Below are positions 43,311 to 51,664 of a stretch of DNA of 64,000 nt, piece after piece. Position 1 is the stretch's first letter; each line of letters opens with the position of its first letter. Location: contig CAZQKW010000018.1 of assembly GCA_964594075.1 (NCBI GenBank), positions 1 through 64,000 on the forward strand, given 5' to 3'. The DNA comes from CAZQKW01 sp964594075. Its GTDB lineage: Bacteria; Desulfobacterota; WTBG01; CAIYCZ01. The notes beneath the pieces were generated by a model. It saw nothing but the letters and a program-made list of their open reading frames with translations, was not told the DNA's origin and ran no database searches. Both the position numbers and the translations under genes were made by a program.

Positions 43311-43345
43311 CCAATTCCCAGTGTGAGAAAGCTACACTGCCCCCA

Positions 43346-44158
43346 ATGTCATCTCTGATTACTCTCATAACTGATTTTGGTATTGCCGACACCTATGCCG
43401 GGGTGCTGAAGGGAGTAATACTTTCTATAAACCCTTCGTGCAACATTGTTGATATCACCCACCAGATTGCTCCCCAGGACATCAACGAAGCAGCCTTTGC
43501 GCTCATGACCGCGTATGCGTATTTCCCCAAGGGTACCATTCACCTGGTTATCGTTGACCCGGGAGTGGGCAGCACGCGCCGGCCCCTGCTCATTGAAGCA
43601 GAGAATTATTTTTTTGTCGGTCCTGACAATGGCGTGTTCTCAGCCATTCTGCGCAAACCAGGATTGAAGTCGGTCATTGAACTCACCAATACAGAGTATT
43701 TTCTCGCTGATGTCAGCAGCACCTTTCACGGCCGGGATATTTTTGCTCCGGTAGCGGCACACATAGCAAAGGGGCGCCCGATAGCACAATTTGGCGCGCC
43801 GATTTCTGATTGGGTGCTTTTAGACTGGCCGCACCCGTCTATGGTCACGGCGGGTGAAGCGCAGGGGGTGATACTTCATATTGATCGGTTCGGGAATCTT
43901 ATTACCAATTTTTCACGGGACTTTATAAAACAGGCACTGGGAAATCGGCTGTTTACAATTACCTGTTGTGGCGCAGTCATCAGCCGGATTATTCCATCGT
44001 ATTCGCATGCTGAACCCGGAGAATTGTGCGGGGTGTTTGGCAGCAGCAACTATCTGGAAATTTCTGTTACCCGCGGCAGTGCGCGCGACAGACTCAATGC
44101 GCGGTGCGGCGATGTGGTAAAGATTACTGAAGTGGATCTTGATAAGAATATCGCCTGA
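43346..44158 (+). CDS. SAM hydroxide adenosyltransferase (DUF62/SAM hydrolase family)
   Basis: A 270-residue protein of the family that cleaves S-adenosylmethionine with a hydroxide ion to adenosine and methionine, related to fluorinase. The start SLITLITDFGIADTYAGVLKGVI with Asp in the substrate site, VDPGVGSTRRPL, FVGPDNGVFS and FGNLITNF are conserved blocks. No fluorinase-type loop is evident. It starts 35 bases after the RodZ-like gene and may be co-transcribed. Physiological role is not known. Confidence 0.92.
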   Translation: MSSLITLITDFGIADTYAGVLKGVILSINPSCNIVDITHQIAPQDINEAAFALMTAYAYFPKGTIHLVIVDPGVGSTRRPLLIEAENYFFVGPDNGVFSAILRKPGLKSVIELTNTEYFLADVSSTFHGRDIFAPVAAHIAKGRPIAQFGAPISDWVLLDWPHPSMVTAGEAQGVILHIDRFGNLITNFSRDFIKQALGNRLFTITCCGAVISRIIPSYSHAEPGELCGVFGSSNYLEISVTRGSARDRLNARCGDVVKITEVDLDKNIA

Positions 44159-44221
44159 CTGTCTGTCACACATTTTCCACATACGTTCTTCTATCGGTAA
44201 TTCCACAAAGGAGGCAATAAT

Positions 44222-44680
44222 ATGAAGGAGCTTACCAGCAAGGAAATAACTGATTTGATGAATAAAGTAGGTGACGGCGTTCTTGCGCTCAGCGATGGGA
44301 AAAACCCGTATTGCATACCCTTTGGGTTTGTATTTGTTGAGAATCATGTGTATCTTTCCATGTTTCCCTCGGGCAGGAAATGGGAATATTATCAAAAAAA
44401 TCCCAATGTCTGTTTTTGTGTTTTCTGCTGGAATGACGCACATACTGAATGGTATTCGGTAGTTATTGATGGCGAGATGGAACAGGTTTACGACCTTGCC
44501 ACTATTGAGCTGGTGGTAAAAGCAAATATAGAAAAAGTGGGTCTTGACGCCGCCACATATCTTGAAAAACGGCTTGCCTATTACAAAAAGTCAATAGATA
44601 ATCCCAAGGCACTAAAAATTTTCAAAATAAAGACCAAAGAGGTGCGGGGTAGAAAAATGGCAACCATGATCGGCAGCTAA
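44222..44680 (+). CDS. Pyridoxamine 5'-phosphate oxidase-fold flavin protein
   Basis: A 152-residue protein with the split-barrel FMN-binding pattern (LSDGKNPYCIPFGFVFVENHVYLSMFPSGRKWEYYQKNPNVCFCVF, then WYSVVIDGEMEQV). It resembles the NimA/PNPOx-like group that reduces or binds small compounds through FMN. Residue spacing fits but no specific substrate is visible. AAAGGAGGCAATAAT precedes the ATG. It follows the SAM enzyme by 63 bases. Confidence 0.8.
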   Translation: MKELTSKEITDLMNKVGDGVLALSDGKNPYCIPFGFVFVENHVYLSMFPSGRKWEYYQKNPNVCFCVFCWNDAHTEWYSVVIDGEMEQVYDLATIELVVKANIEKVGLDAATYLEKRLAYYKKSIDNPKALKIFKIKTKEVRGRKMATMIGS

Positions 44681-44781
44681 TTTCCGTTAGCTCCAGAGCA
44701 GCTAATAAATTAATAGGAAATGTATAAAAAAACTTGTGTTTTATTAATTACTTATATCGCATAAAAAAAACAAAAAAATGC

Positions 44782-44810
44782 TTGACATAAACTGTTTGTT
44801 AAACTAAATA
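44782..44810 (+). promoter_or_regulatory. Sigma-70-type promoter of the tetrahaem cytochrome gene
   Basis: TTGACA at 44782-44787 and TAAATA at 44805-44810 with a 17-base spacer, preceded by an A-tract. The predicted start near 44817 leaves about 107 bases of leader before ATG 44924. Confidence 0.6.
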
Positions 44811-44923
44811 ATATTCTGGCAATTAGGAGTAATGAAAAAAAACGTACCACGCAAAAAAAATATTCAATTATACTAACCTTTTTATTATTTTTTTTATTAA
44901 CCACTTACAAAAGGAGGACGCGT

Positions 44924-45913
44924 ATGAAAAAACTGTTTATCACCGGGGTCCTTTTGTGCTCGGCAATTATTCTCATCGGGGCACAGACGGGGTTTGCATG
45001 GCAGAATTATAATGGCGGCTGTCAGGATTGTCATGGGACTGGTTTTGCCGCCCTGAATAACCACGCTACACATTCAGCTCTATCGTGCACTGCATGTCAT
45101 GTTGCAAGTGGAGATGTACCAGCAACGTCTAAATGTGTCGTTTGTCATCCAGCTCAAGGTGATAAGGGGCTTTGTCCATTGATTTCAGCTCACGGAAATC
45201 CTTCATCATGTTTAGCCTGTCATACAGCGTGTGCGCCAGCTACCACGACAACGACCGCACCAACATCAACCACAACTACAGTGCCTGCTGGTTGTATAAC
45301 CATTGAGCCCAATGAAGTTGAGGTCTCCGGCACAGACGAAACGCTTGATGTTACAGTAACCTTTACCAGAACAGATGTAATTAGTTTACCTGAGGAGGAT
45401 CTCAATAAACTTGTCATTGAAGTAGATGATTCCTGTGCACAATATATCACTGTCAATTCCAGCACCATCAACATCGGCGAAACTGCGGTTACGGCAACTG
45501 TCAATATAACGGTTGAGGGCACTGCACCTTCCAGCCAGTGTTCAATAAAAGTCTCCGATCCTGAAGGCGTAGCTGATCCGCCGCTGAACTGCGAAGCGAC
45601 ATTTACTATCACCCAGACGCCGGCACCAGAATGTTCAATTGTCTCAGTTGAGTCAACGGTGCTTCCGCTCAGGGCAGGGTTGCTGCCGGCTCCAAGAAGA
45701 ATCATTATTAAAGGTTCAGACTCCAACTGGGACCGCACCAGCGCGGTTTCCATTGAGGATATTAGGTTAGTTATACCGCTGCTGGTGCAACCGACACAAA
45801 TCAATGCCCTGATTGTGATACCTTCTACCCTCTCCGGATTTGAGCCGGGAACAAAAGCAGTTGGCGTGGCAACAGGCAGCGAGGTGTGTACCGGCACAGT
45901 AACTATTGAGTAG
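44924..45913 (+). CDS. Exported tetrahaem cytochrome c fused to Ig/TIG-like domains
   Basis: A 329-residue protein with a Sec signal peptide (ILIGAQTGFA, cleavage near residue 25). Four CxxCH haem motifs follow: CQDCH, CTACH, CVVCH and CLACH, all within residues 33-105. A Thr-rich linker (TTTTTAPTSTTTTVPAG) leads to an Ig-like domain (IEPNEVEVSGTDETLDVTV) and a C-terminal domain, about residues 234-329, whose LLPAPRRIIIKG, NWDRTSAVSIEDIRLVIPL and final CTGTVTIE match the end of the 1231-residue protein at 21295. It is likely a periplasmic or surface electron carrier. AAAGGAGGACGCGT precedes the ATG; a strong terminator follows. Confidence 0.85.
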   Translation: MKKLFITGVLLCSAIILIGAQTGFAWQNYNGGCQDCHGTGFAALNNHATHSALSCTACHVASGDVPATSKCVVCHPAQGDKGLCPLISAHGNPSSCLACHTACAPATTTTTAPTSTTTTVPAGCITIEPNEVEVSGTDETLDVTVTFTRTDVISLPEEDLNKLVIEVDDSCAQYITVNSSTINIGETAVTATVNITVEGTAPSSQCSIKVSDPEGVADPPLNCEATFTITQTPAPECSIVSVESTVLPLRAGLLPAPRRIIIKGSDSNWDRTSAVSIEDIRLVIPLLVQPTQINALIVIPSTLSGFEPGTKAVGVATGSEVCTGTVTIE

Positions 45914-45960
45914 CAGGTTTGGTAAGGCCAAAAGGTCTGAGCGAGTATAGGTAGGAAAAT

Positions 45961-46003
45961 AAAAGGGGTTTGTGAGCATGAAGCTTACAAACCCCTTTTC
46001 TCT
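45961..46003 (+). terminator. Rho-independent terminator
   Basis: AAAAGGGGTTTGTGAGC (45961-45977) pairs with the complementary stretch at 45983-45999 over 17 bases with one G-U pair and a five-base loop, ending in TTTTCTCTT. It closes the cytochrome gene and may act in both directions because the gene to the right is convergent. Confidence 0.88.
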
Positions 46004-46041
46004 TGAAAACCTTTTACGGCGGATAGAAGGAAACTCTATGT

Positions 46042-46512
46042 TTATTGATGCCATAAGGCTTTAATTATTCGCGCGTGATTACTTTCTATGAAAGCTTTCT
46101 GTTTTTCAATCCAACGTTCTTCTGCACTGCTGATAAGTCCCCGCCTTACGCATTCTTCAAGTTCGTCCTCGTCAAGCACGCGGATGCTGCCCTCAGGTGC
46201 AATCCAGACATCCACAATCAGGTCAAGGTATTGAACACACCGGTCGGTTATAATGACATTCTTTACGATGTGAAAAAGGGTGCCGATGAGCTGCATTTCA
46301 GGGCCAAACAGCCGCCACACCACATAGCCTCGGTCCGTCCAGTAATGGGCAAAGGTGGTTGAACCGGCAGGGATGACGATATCCTTTATAGTGCCCTCTT
46401 TTTCCGAGTGGAAAGATACCACCAGATAGTTGGCGTTACGGTGCAGCACACTACAGAGAAACCGCTGTGTCTCTTTATTCTTGTGCTCTTTTATTTCTTC
46501 GATGATAGACAT
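46042..46512 (-). CDS. DUF402 (Ntdp/FomD-like) protein
   Basis: A 156-residue protein. VIPAGSTTFAHYWTDRGYVVWRLFGPEMQLIGTLFHIV and the acidic YLDLIVDVWIAPEGSIRVLDEDELEECVRRGLIS match the DUF402 fold, in which conserved Asp residues bind metal for nucleoside di/triphosphate or phosphonate chemistry. No specific partner is next to it. The start at 46512 lacks a strong ribosome binding site. Family assignment is good; substrate unknown. Confidence 0.8.
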   Translation of the reverse strand: MSIIEEIKEHKNKETQRFLCSVLHRNANYLVVSFHSEKEGTIKDIVIPAGSTTFAHYWTDRGYVVWRLFGPEMQLIGTLFHIVKNVIITDRCVQYLDLIVDVWIAPEGSIRVLDEDELEECVRRGLISSAEERWIEKQKAFIESNHARIIKALWHQ

Positions 46513-46523
46513 AAATGTATAAA

Positions 46524-46680
46524 CGAGTCATTGCAAACGAGTGAGTCGAAGCCCAGAGGTAACGAAGGGGAAGCGAGCTTTTTTTGAAGATTGCCACGTC
46601 CCGCGCTGCGGGACGTGGCAATCCCAGGTCGTTTAATGCGATTACCACGCATCCCGTGGATGATCGAAATGACACGTTAC
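46524..46680. repeat. Dispersed repeat R2, copy 2 with perfect hairpin
   Basis: GATTGCCACGTCCCGC (46589-46604) and its exact reverse complement (46608-46623) are separated by GCT, a perfect 16-base-pair stem. The left flank GTGAGTCGAAGCCCAGAGG matches copy 1 near 17920. The right end has GATCGAAATGACACG, similar to the core of R1, suggesting the families are related. It sits between two minus-strand genes. Confidence 0.6.
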
Positions 46681-46687
46681 TTTGATT

Positions 46688-47776
46688 TTATGTTATTTCT
46701 TGACAAAACACCCCTAACCGTTTAAATGTCCGCTGTTTTTCGTATTCTCCTATACGCGCTTTGTTAACCAGTTCTTTCAAAAACCTGATGGATCGGTCAT
46801 ATGCCTCGCGGTCCACCGGATAGGGATGGCCATCTTTGCCGCCATGCGCATAACTGAATCGCGCGGGATCCCGGAAGGACACCGGCGCCCCGTAAACGAG
46901 CTCCGAGAGCAAAGACAACGCCCGCAGGGTTTTTGCACCCACGCCGCGGATGCCAAGTAACTCCTCAAAATTTTGCGGATGCATTTCGTAGGTTTTCAGC
47001 AGTATCCGGTAAAGATTGTCTGAATTAATTTCGTCTTTTAATACCTGGTGATGAGACGGCAGTTCCAGGGTTTGGAGCTTTTTCATCTCGCCAATAACGG
47101 TTTCGGGCGATTCCGTTGCCAGAATTCGACAGGCTGTTCGGTTTGCCTCACTCTCTTCGGCAACCAGATTGAGCGTTTCCCCGCGAACTTCACAGCAGAC
47201 TGCCTGGTGGGGCTCGCAGACGAAATCAATGGTCTCCGTGCACAGCCAGTGATAGCGTCGGGCATAACCGGTTGCGTCATTCATGCCCTGCTGCACCACC
47301 GCCCATTTTCCGTCGCGATTAAAGAACATGACATGGTGGTAAATCTGGTAACCGTCCTGCACGGCGGCGCTGTCAACCTTCGCCGCCATGCGGCTGGCAT
47401 ATACCAGCGGTTCCGCGGTAACGCGCAGATATTCGCCAAAATTCCTGATCTCGTCCGGCGTGCGCCGCGAAGCACTTCCCTTGCCGCCGCAGATAAAAAA
47501 ACCGATTTCCTTTTCCATCCCCTTGATGCCTTCTTTCAGGGCGCCGCATACGGTTGTGGTGAGGCCGCTTGAATGCCAATCAAAACCCAGCACGCAGCCG
47601 AGCGCCTGAAACCAGAAAGGATCTGCAAGCCGTTGCATAAGAACGACTGAATCAAATTCATACAGCATAAGACGCACGATTTCTCGGGCGAGTTTTTTCA
47701 TGCGTTCAAAAAGCCAGTGCGGCGCTTTGCCTGAGTGAAGGGGAAGGTGCGCAATGCCGGTCTTCATGTTTTTCAT
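46688..47776 (-). CDS. DUF763 family protein
   Basis: A 362-residue protein beginning MKNMKTGIAHLPLHSGKAPHWLFERM, the typical DUF763 start, with GFDWHSSGLTTTVCGALKEGI, GGKGSASRRTPDEI and ASRMAAKVDSAAVQDGYQIYHH. A helix-hairpin-helix motif (LLGIRGVGAKTLRALSLLSEL) near residue 275 suggests nucleic-acid binding. The family is shared by archaea and some bacteria and its role is unknown. A second Met, in MKTG nine bases downstream, is an alternative start. No partner gene is obvious. Confidence 0.88.
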   Translation of the reverse strand: MKNMKTGIAHLPLHSGKAPHWLFERMKKLAREIVRLMLYEFDSVVLMQRLADPFWFQALGCVLGFDWHSSGLTTTVCGALKEGIKGMEKEIGFFICGGKGSASRRTPDEIRNFGEYLRVTAEPLVYASRMAAKVDSAAVQDGYQIYHHVMFFNRDGKWAVVQQGMNDATGYARRYHWLCTETIDFVCEPHQAVCCEVRGETLNLVAEESEANRTACRILATESPETVIGEMKKLQTLELPSHHQVLKDEINSDNLYRILLKTYEMHPQNFEELLGIRGVGAKTLRALSLLSELVYGAPVSFRDPARFSYAHGGKDGHPYPVDREAYDRSIRFLKELVNKARIGEYEKQRTFKRLGVFCQEIT

Positions 47777-47876
47777 TTAGAATCTTACAGAATGCAGTAA
47801 AACATTATTGGGTTATAAGGTCTATGAATAATGGAAGCAATTACATCATTGCATTCGCTGCCTGTAGTTAAAGGAG

Positions 47877-47925
47877 AGATTCTTCACTTCGTTCAGAATG
47901 ACACGTTTCAACATTCTGCTCAGTT
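47877..47925. repeat. Dispersed repeat R1, half copy
   Basis: GATTCTTCACTTCGTTCAGA, followed by ATGACACG and TTTCAACATTCTGCTCAG, match the core and right terminal repeat of the complete R1 copy at 4263-4375. The left terminal repeat is absent. Confidence 0.55.
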
Positions 47926-47998
47926 ACTTATAGGTTTATCAATGGGCTATTTTTCCCCCTGAACAGAGAACAGCGATGGAAACGGTGTTGATGGTTCG

Positions 47999-48652
47999 TC
48001 ATCTTTTCGGGTTCAAGGTATAAAAAACGCGTTTGTCAAAATCATGCGAACGAATGAAGGCCGCTTTTTCAAGCTTTACCAGAATACGTGTCGCCCGCCG
48101 CAGGGATATATTTGCATGCTTGCAAAAATCCGTCGCCGTGATTTTTTCGTGCTGGCGCAGGTAATCAAGCAATCGTGTTTCATGGCGATCAAGGTCTTTC
48201 TTTCGCACCCTGGTTGCAGGGCCTGCGTTCAGAATGCGTGCCGTCTTTTTTGATGCGGGAAGGTTTTTATCGGCGACTCGGACATATACGCGGGGGGTTC
48301 CCTGCGGATCAATGACCATGTGCTTTTCAGCGCTGGATGCGACAATAACCCACAACACCGTTTTCCCGCTGACTGAAACGGCTTTTATGTCAGATTCTAT
48401 GCTGGGCAAACAATGGCTGCGGCCTGCCTCCCTAATCAATGCCGCATCTTCTTCCGCGTTATCAATGCCAACCACCATACCCTCATCATCAACACCGATG
48501 AGAATATTCCCGCCACGCGTATTTGCCAGCGCGGCCATTTCTTTTGCCATTTTATACGGCGCAGGAACCGCGCGTTTGAACTCGGTATGCGTCCCTTCGC
48601 GGTTTTTAATGAGCGCCAACAGGTGCGCAGCGAGGCGTGCATTCTGCTGCAT
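47999..48652 (-). CDS. Schlafen/AlbA_2 domain protein with C-terminal winged helix
   Basis: A 217-residue protein. Residues 12-135 form an AlbA_2 (Schlafen core) domain: REGTHTEFKRAV, MAKEMAALANTRGGNILIGVDDEGMVVGI and PRVYVRVADKNLPAS. The C-terminal 65 residues (RLLDYLRQHEKITATDFCKHANISLRRATRILVKLEKAAFI) are a winged helix-turn-helix. Such proteins act as regulators or nucleases and occur in defence loci. It starts three bases after the nuclease-like gene, so the two form an operon. Confidence 0.85.
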   Translation of the reverse strand: MQQNARLAAHLLALIKNREGTHTEFKRAVPAPYKMAKEMAALANTRGGNILIGVDDEGMVVGIDNAEEDAALIREAGRSHCLPSIESDIKAVSVSGKTVLWVIVASSAEKHMVIDPQGTPRVYVRVADKNLPASKKTARILNAGPATRVRKKDLDRHETRLLDYLRQHEKITATDFCKHANISLRRATRILVKLEKAAFIRSHDFDKRVFYTLNPKR

Positions 48653-48655
48653 AGG

Positions 48656-49486
48656 CTATTTAATGGCCGAGGAGCAGAGCCGAATCCCTCGGCTTCTGAG
48701 AAAATGACTGATGCATAAACCCAGAGTTGCAACTATATCTGGCCTGCTGTTAATAATAAAAATGCTGTCGCTAATATGGTACGTATCCCCGCTCAGCCGC
48801 TCTACAGCAGGCAGCGGAGCACGGGGGTTTGATGCGCGCCGGCAAAGTTCATCCTTAAACAGTTCGGCTATTTTGTCTTTCATGCGAAGATGGGTATCTT
48901 CCAAAAAAATACTGCACTGCGGACGCAGTGCTTCAATGCGGTCAAAAAATGCGGCAATCTCGCGCTGATCAACATGCTTGGGCGGGGATGATTTTGCCTC
49001 TACATATAAAAGGGCACCCTCGACCATAGATAGCACATCATAATCTCCCCCTGCTCCAATATCTTTGATGCGGATTCCCCAGACAGCCGGGCAGTGAAAT
49101 TCACGGATCAGGACCTGCGCAACCAGCCATTCAAATATATCGCCAAAACTTCTGATGCCCTGCTGCATAATACGGTAGGTCTGGCGTCCGGTTGGTTCAA
49201 TCAGCGACCACTGAACGAGGAGTTTGAGATAGCGCCGGGCAGTCGCTGCGGAACAGTAGCGGACTAAATCGCTAAGCCGTGCGCCATCCTTGAAGCGTAT
49301 CACGTCGCGCAAAAAAAGCCGAAACGAGTATTTCTTCAGATACTGGTAATAGTCATCAACGGCCCGCTCGTCGCCGATTGCCGGCAGCAGCAGCCCCTTT
49401 GATGAGTTAAAAAAAAGAATCTTAAACCCTCTGCGCGCCAGTGCCTGGGTAATGGCTGACGAATCTTTTTCAAGAGCATGTGCCAT
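48656..49486 (-). CDS. PD-(D/E)XK nuclease-like protein with N-terminal helix-turn-helix region
   Basis: A 276-residue protein. A middle block GAGGDYDVLSMVEGALLYVEAKSSPPKHV has the D-x(n)-E-x-K signature of PD-(D/E)XK nucleases, preceded by a helix with Glu in FEWLVAQVLIREF. The N-terminal 110 residues look like a winged helix (GARLSDLVRYCSAATARRYLKLLVQWSLIEPTGRQTYRI). The C-terminus has a Cys/His-poor mixed fold. Encoded directly before the Schlafen/AlbA_2 gene. A DNA repair, restriction or defence role is plausible; the catalytic motif is seen, the activity is inferred. Confidence 0.7.
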   Translation of the reverse strand: MAHALEKDSSAITQALARRGFKILFFNSSKGLLLPAIGDERAVDDYYQYLKKYSFRLFLRDVIRFKDGARLSDLVRYCSAATARRYLKLLVQWSLIEPTGRQTYRIMQQGIRSFGDIFEWLVAQVLIREFHCPAVWGIRIKDIGAGGDYDVLSMVEGALLYVEAKSSPPKHVDQREIAAFFDRIEALRPQCSIFLEDTHLRMKDKIAELFKDELCRRASNPRAPLPAVERLSGDTYHISDSIFIINSRPDIVATLGLCISHFLRSRGIRLCSSAIK

Positions 49487-49629
49487 ACGTAAAATTTATC
49501 ACCTTTAGGATATTATGGCAACCCATGCCTTGTCTCGGGATTTCCCCTAAAAATCAACCCTGAAATACCGTTGCACCGCACAAGAACACAATAATGCAAC
49601 GGGAATGCTGTGGAACATCAACACCATGA

Positions 49630-49754
49630 GCATCTGGGGTAGTGTATCGCCGCAACACAACCATCCGTGCCGGGAACACGGCAGGTGCCGCTATATTCTG
49701 TGGTTCCAGACCACCGTGCATCACCGGTGGCGAAGGCGCTACCGGCTGCCTGCC
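49630..49754. ncRNA. Structured element S, copy A (possible small RNA or repeat)
   Basis: About 125 bases that align along their whole length with 53333-53458. Invariant blocks include GGGAACACGGCAGGTGC and CTACCGGCTGCCTGC. The middle hairpin is GTGGT-TCCAG-ACCAC here and GCAG...CTGC in the other copy, with CCAGACC kept in the loop, so pairing is preserved while bases change. An indel shifts any reading frame. The strand is not certain. It lies 40 bases before a sigma-70-like promoter. Confidence 0.45.
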
Positions 49755-49794
49755 CACAACAGGATGCGCACAGTGAATTACGCTGTTTCTTAAC

Positions 49795-49821
49795 TTGACT
49801 ATTAAGATGTAAAAATATAAA
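49795..49821 (+). promoter_or_regulatory. Possible sigma-70-type promoter upstream of argS
   Basis: TTGACT at 49795-49800 and TATAAA at 49816-49821, with a short 15-base spacer, directed toward argS. The leader would be about 155 bases long. Confidence 0.4.
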
Positions 49822-49983
49822 AGAGGATAAACGAATTAAATTTTCTTAACGGGTGCCCATGAATTTGTTGCTGTGTTTTACGCTGGGTCTTTATTTTATG
49901 TCCCGAAGCGTTTTGCGTGAACAATTTTTTTCACAGCGTGCTCATTTTTGGGTCACTACTGTTTTGATTAACACCACTATATT

Positions 49984-51648
49984 ATGAAACAAACTATTCG
50001 ACAGATTGTAGAGCAGGCACTGGCGCAATCTCAGGGTGAGGGACTGCTGGCCGGCGTGTCAGTTCCTGAATTTAGCGTTGAGGTGCCCAAAAATGCGGCT
50101 CATGGAGATTTTGCCACCAATGTTGCCATGCTCCTTGCCCCCTCGGCAAAAAAAGCTCCGCGGGATGTTGCCAGGATATTGGTGGATAAGATTGAAAAGA
50201 ATGCCTCGCTGTTAGAACGTGTTGAAATTGCCGGCCCGGGGTTCATTAATTTTCATTTAAAACCTGCGGCCTGGCACCGAGCTCTGGAAGAATTGGAGAG
50301 CCAGGGGGAGCGTTTTGGATCGTCATCAGCAGGCCGCGGTGTGCGCGTGCAGGTTGAATTTGTCAGCGCCAATCCAACCGGCCCGCTGCATGTGGGGCAC
50401 GGCAGAGGAGCTGCCCTTGGCGACGCACTCGCAAATATTTTGTCATTTGTCGGGTATGAGGTGCAGCGCGAATACTATATCAATAATGTCGGCACACAGA
50501 TGCAGAACCTTGGCAGGTCGGTGTATTTGCGCTACCAGGAGCTTTTAAAAAAGGAAGTGGTATTCCCCGACGAGCTGTATCAGGGAACGTATATCGTTGA
50601 TATAGCAAAGGAAGTGATACTGAAATACGGGGAACGGTATCGTGAAGCGACCGAGCATGAAGCAATACCATTTTTTAGTGCGTTTGCGGCAGATATTATT
50701 CTCAAGGGTATTCAAGATGATTTGGAGATCTTTGGCGTCAGGTTTGACAACTGGTTTTCGGAACAGGTACTTTTTGAGCGCGGCGCCGTGCAACAGTCTT
50801 TGCGTGAGCTTAAAGACCGTGATTTGGCATACGAACATGAAGGGGCACTCTGGTTTAGAACCACCCGCTTTGGCGATGAAAAAGACCGGGTTATCGTGAA
50901 AGAGGATGGGAACACCACCTATTTTGCCTCAGACATAGCGTATCATCGGGATAAGTTCAGCCGCGGATTCAACCGGGTCATTGATATCTGGGGTGCTGAC
51001 CATCACGGCTATGTGCCGCGCATTCGCGGGGTCCTTCAGGCGCTGGGGATTCCGGCTGATGCGTTTACCGTGATACTGGTGCAGATGGTTAACCTTCTGC
51101 GTGGCGGTGTGCCGGTAGCGATGTCAACCCGATCCGGTGAATTTGTGACCTTACGCCAGGTTGTTGATGAGGTCGGCAAAGATGCAGCCCGTTTTATATT
51201 TCTCACCCGGCGTTCGGATGCCCAGCTTGACTTTGACCTGGAGGTGGCAAAAAAACAGAGTGATGAGAATCCCGTTTACTATGTCCAGTACGGCCATGCG
51301 CGCATCTGCAGCATTATGTCCTTTGCTCGCGAGAAAAATATTCACCTGCCGTCGGCAAGAAACGTCAATTTATCTCTGCTGGCAGCCGTGGAAGAGATCG
51401 ATCTTATTAAAAAGCTTTCGCAGTTTCCGGAAATTGTTCTGGGAAGTGCACAGGCCCTTGAACCGCACCGCATTGCCGTGTATTTAATGGATCTGGTGGG
51501 ACAGTTTCACAGTTATTATGGCAAATATCGCGTCATCAGCGATGACCTTGAATTGAGCACCGCCCGCCTCTGTCTCATTAACGGTATCCGCCGGGTGCTG
51601 AAAAATGGTTTGCAGCTTTTAGGCGTAGCTGCTCCTGAAAAAATGTAA
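49984..51648 (+). CDS. argS: Arginyl-tRNA synthetase
   Basis: A 554-residue class I aminoacyl-tRNA synthetase. The N-terminal tRNA-binding domain is followed by the HIGH motif in NPTGPLHVGHGRGAALGDAL, VEFVSANPTGP before it, FASDIAYHRDKFSRGFNRVIDIWGADHHGYVPR, and the MSKS-like loop MSTRSGEFVTLRQVV. The C-terminal anticodon domain ends in INGIRRVLKNGLQLLGVAAPEKM. It charges tRNA-Arg. It is followed 17 bases on by a SPOR-domain gene, likely the same transcript. Confidence 0.95.
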   Translation: MKQTIRQIVEQALAQSQGEGLLAGVSVPEFSVEVPKNAAHGDFATNVAMLLAPSAKKAPRDVARILVDKIEKNASLLERVEIAGPGFINFHLKPAAWHRALEELESQGERFGSSSAGRGVRVQVEFVSANPTGPLHVGHGRGAALGDALANILSFVGYEVQREYYINNVGTQMQNLGRSVYLRYQELLKKEVVFPDELYQGTYIVDIAKEVILKYGERYREATEHEAIPFFSAFAADIILKGIQDDLEIFGVRFDNWFSEQVLFERGAVQQSLRELKDRDLAYEHEGALWFRTTRFGDEKDRVIVKEDGNTTYFASDIAYHRDKFSRGFNRVIDIWGADHHGYVPRIRGVLQALGIPADAFTVILVQMVNLLRGGVPVAMSTRSGEFVTLRQVVDEVGKDAARFIFLTRRSDAQLDFDLEVAKKQSDENPVYYVQYGHARICSIMSFAREKNIHLPSARNVNLSLLAAVEEIDLIKKLSQFPEIVLGSAQALEPHRIAVYLMDLVGQFHSYYGKYRVISDDLELSTARLCLINGIRRVLKNGLQLLGVAAPEKM

Positions 51649-51664
51649 CCCACGCACGCTGCTT

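Larger units (their letters stand above)
49487..49983. other. Spacer upstream of argS with structured element and promoter
   Basis: This 497-base region holds element S copy A (49630-49754) and a sigma-70-like promoter at 49795-49821, both listed separately. The stretch 49487-49629 and 49822-49983 shows no gene; the ATG of argS at 49984 has no clear ribosome binding site. Confidence 0.45.
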
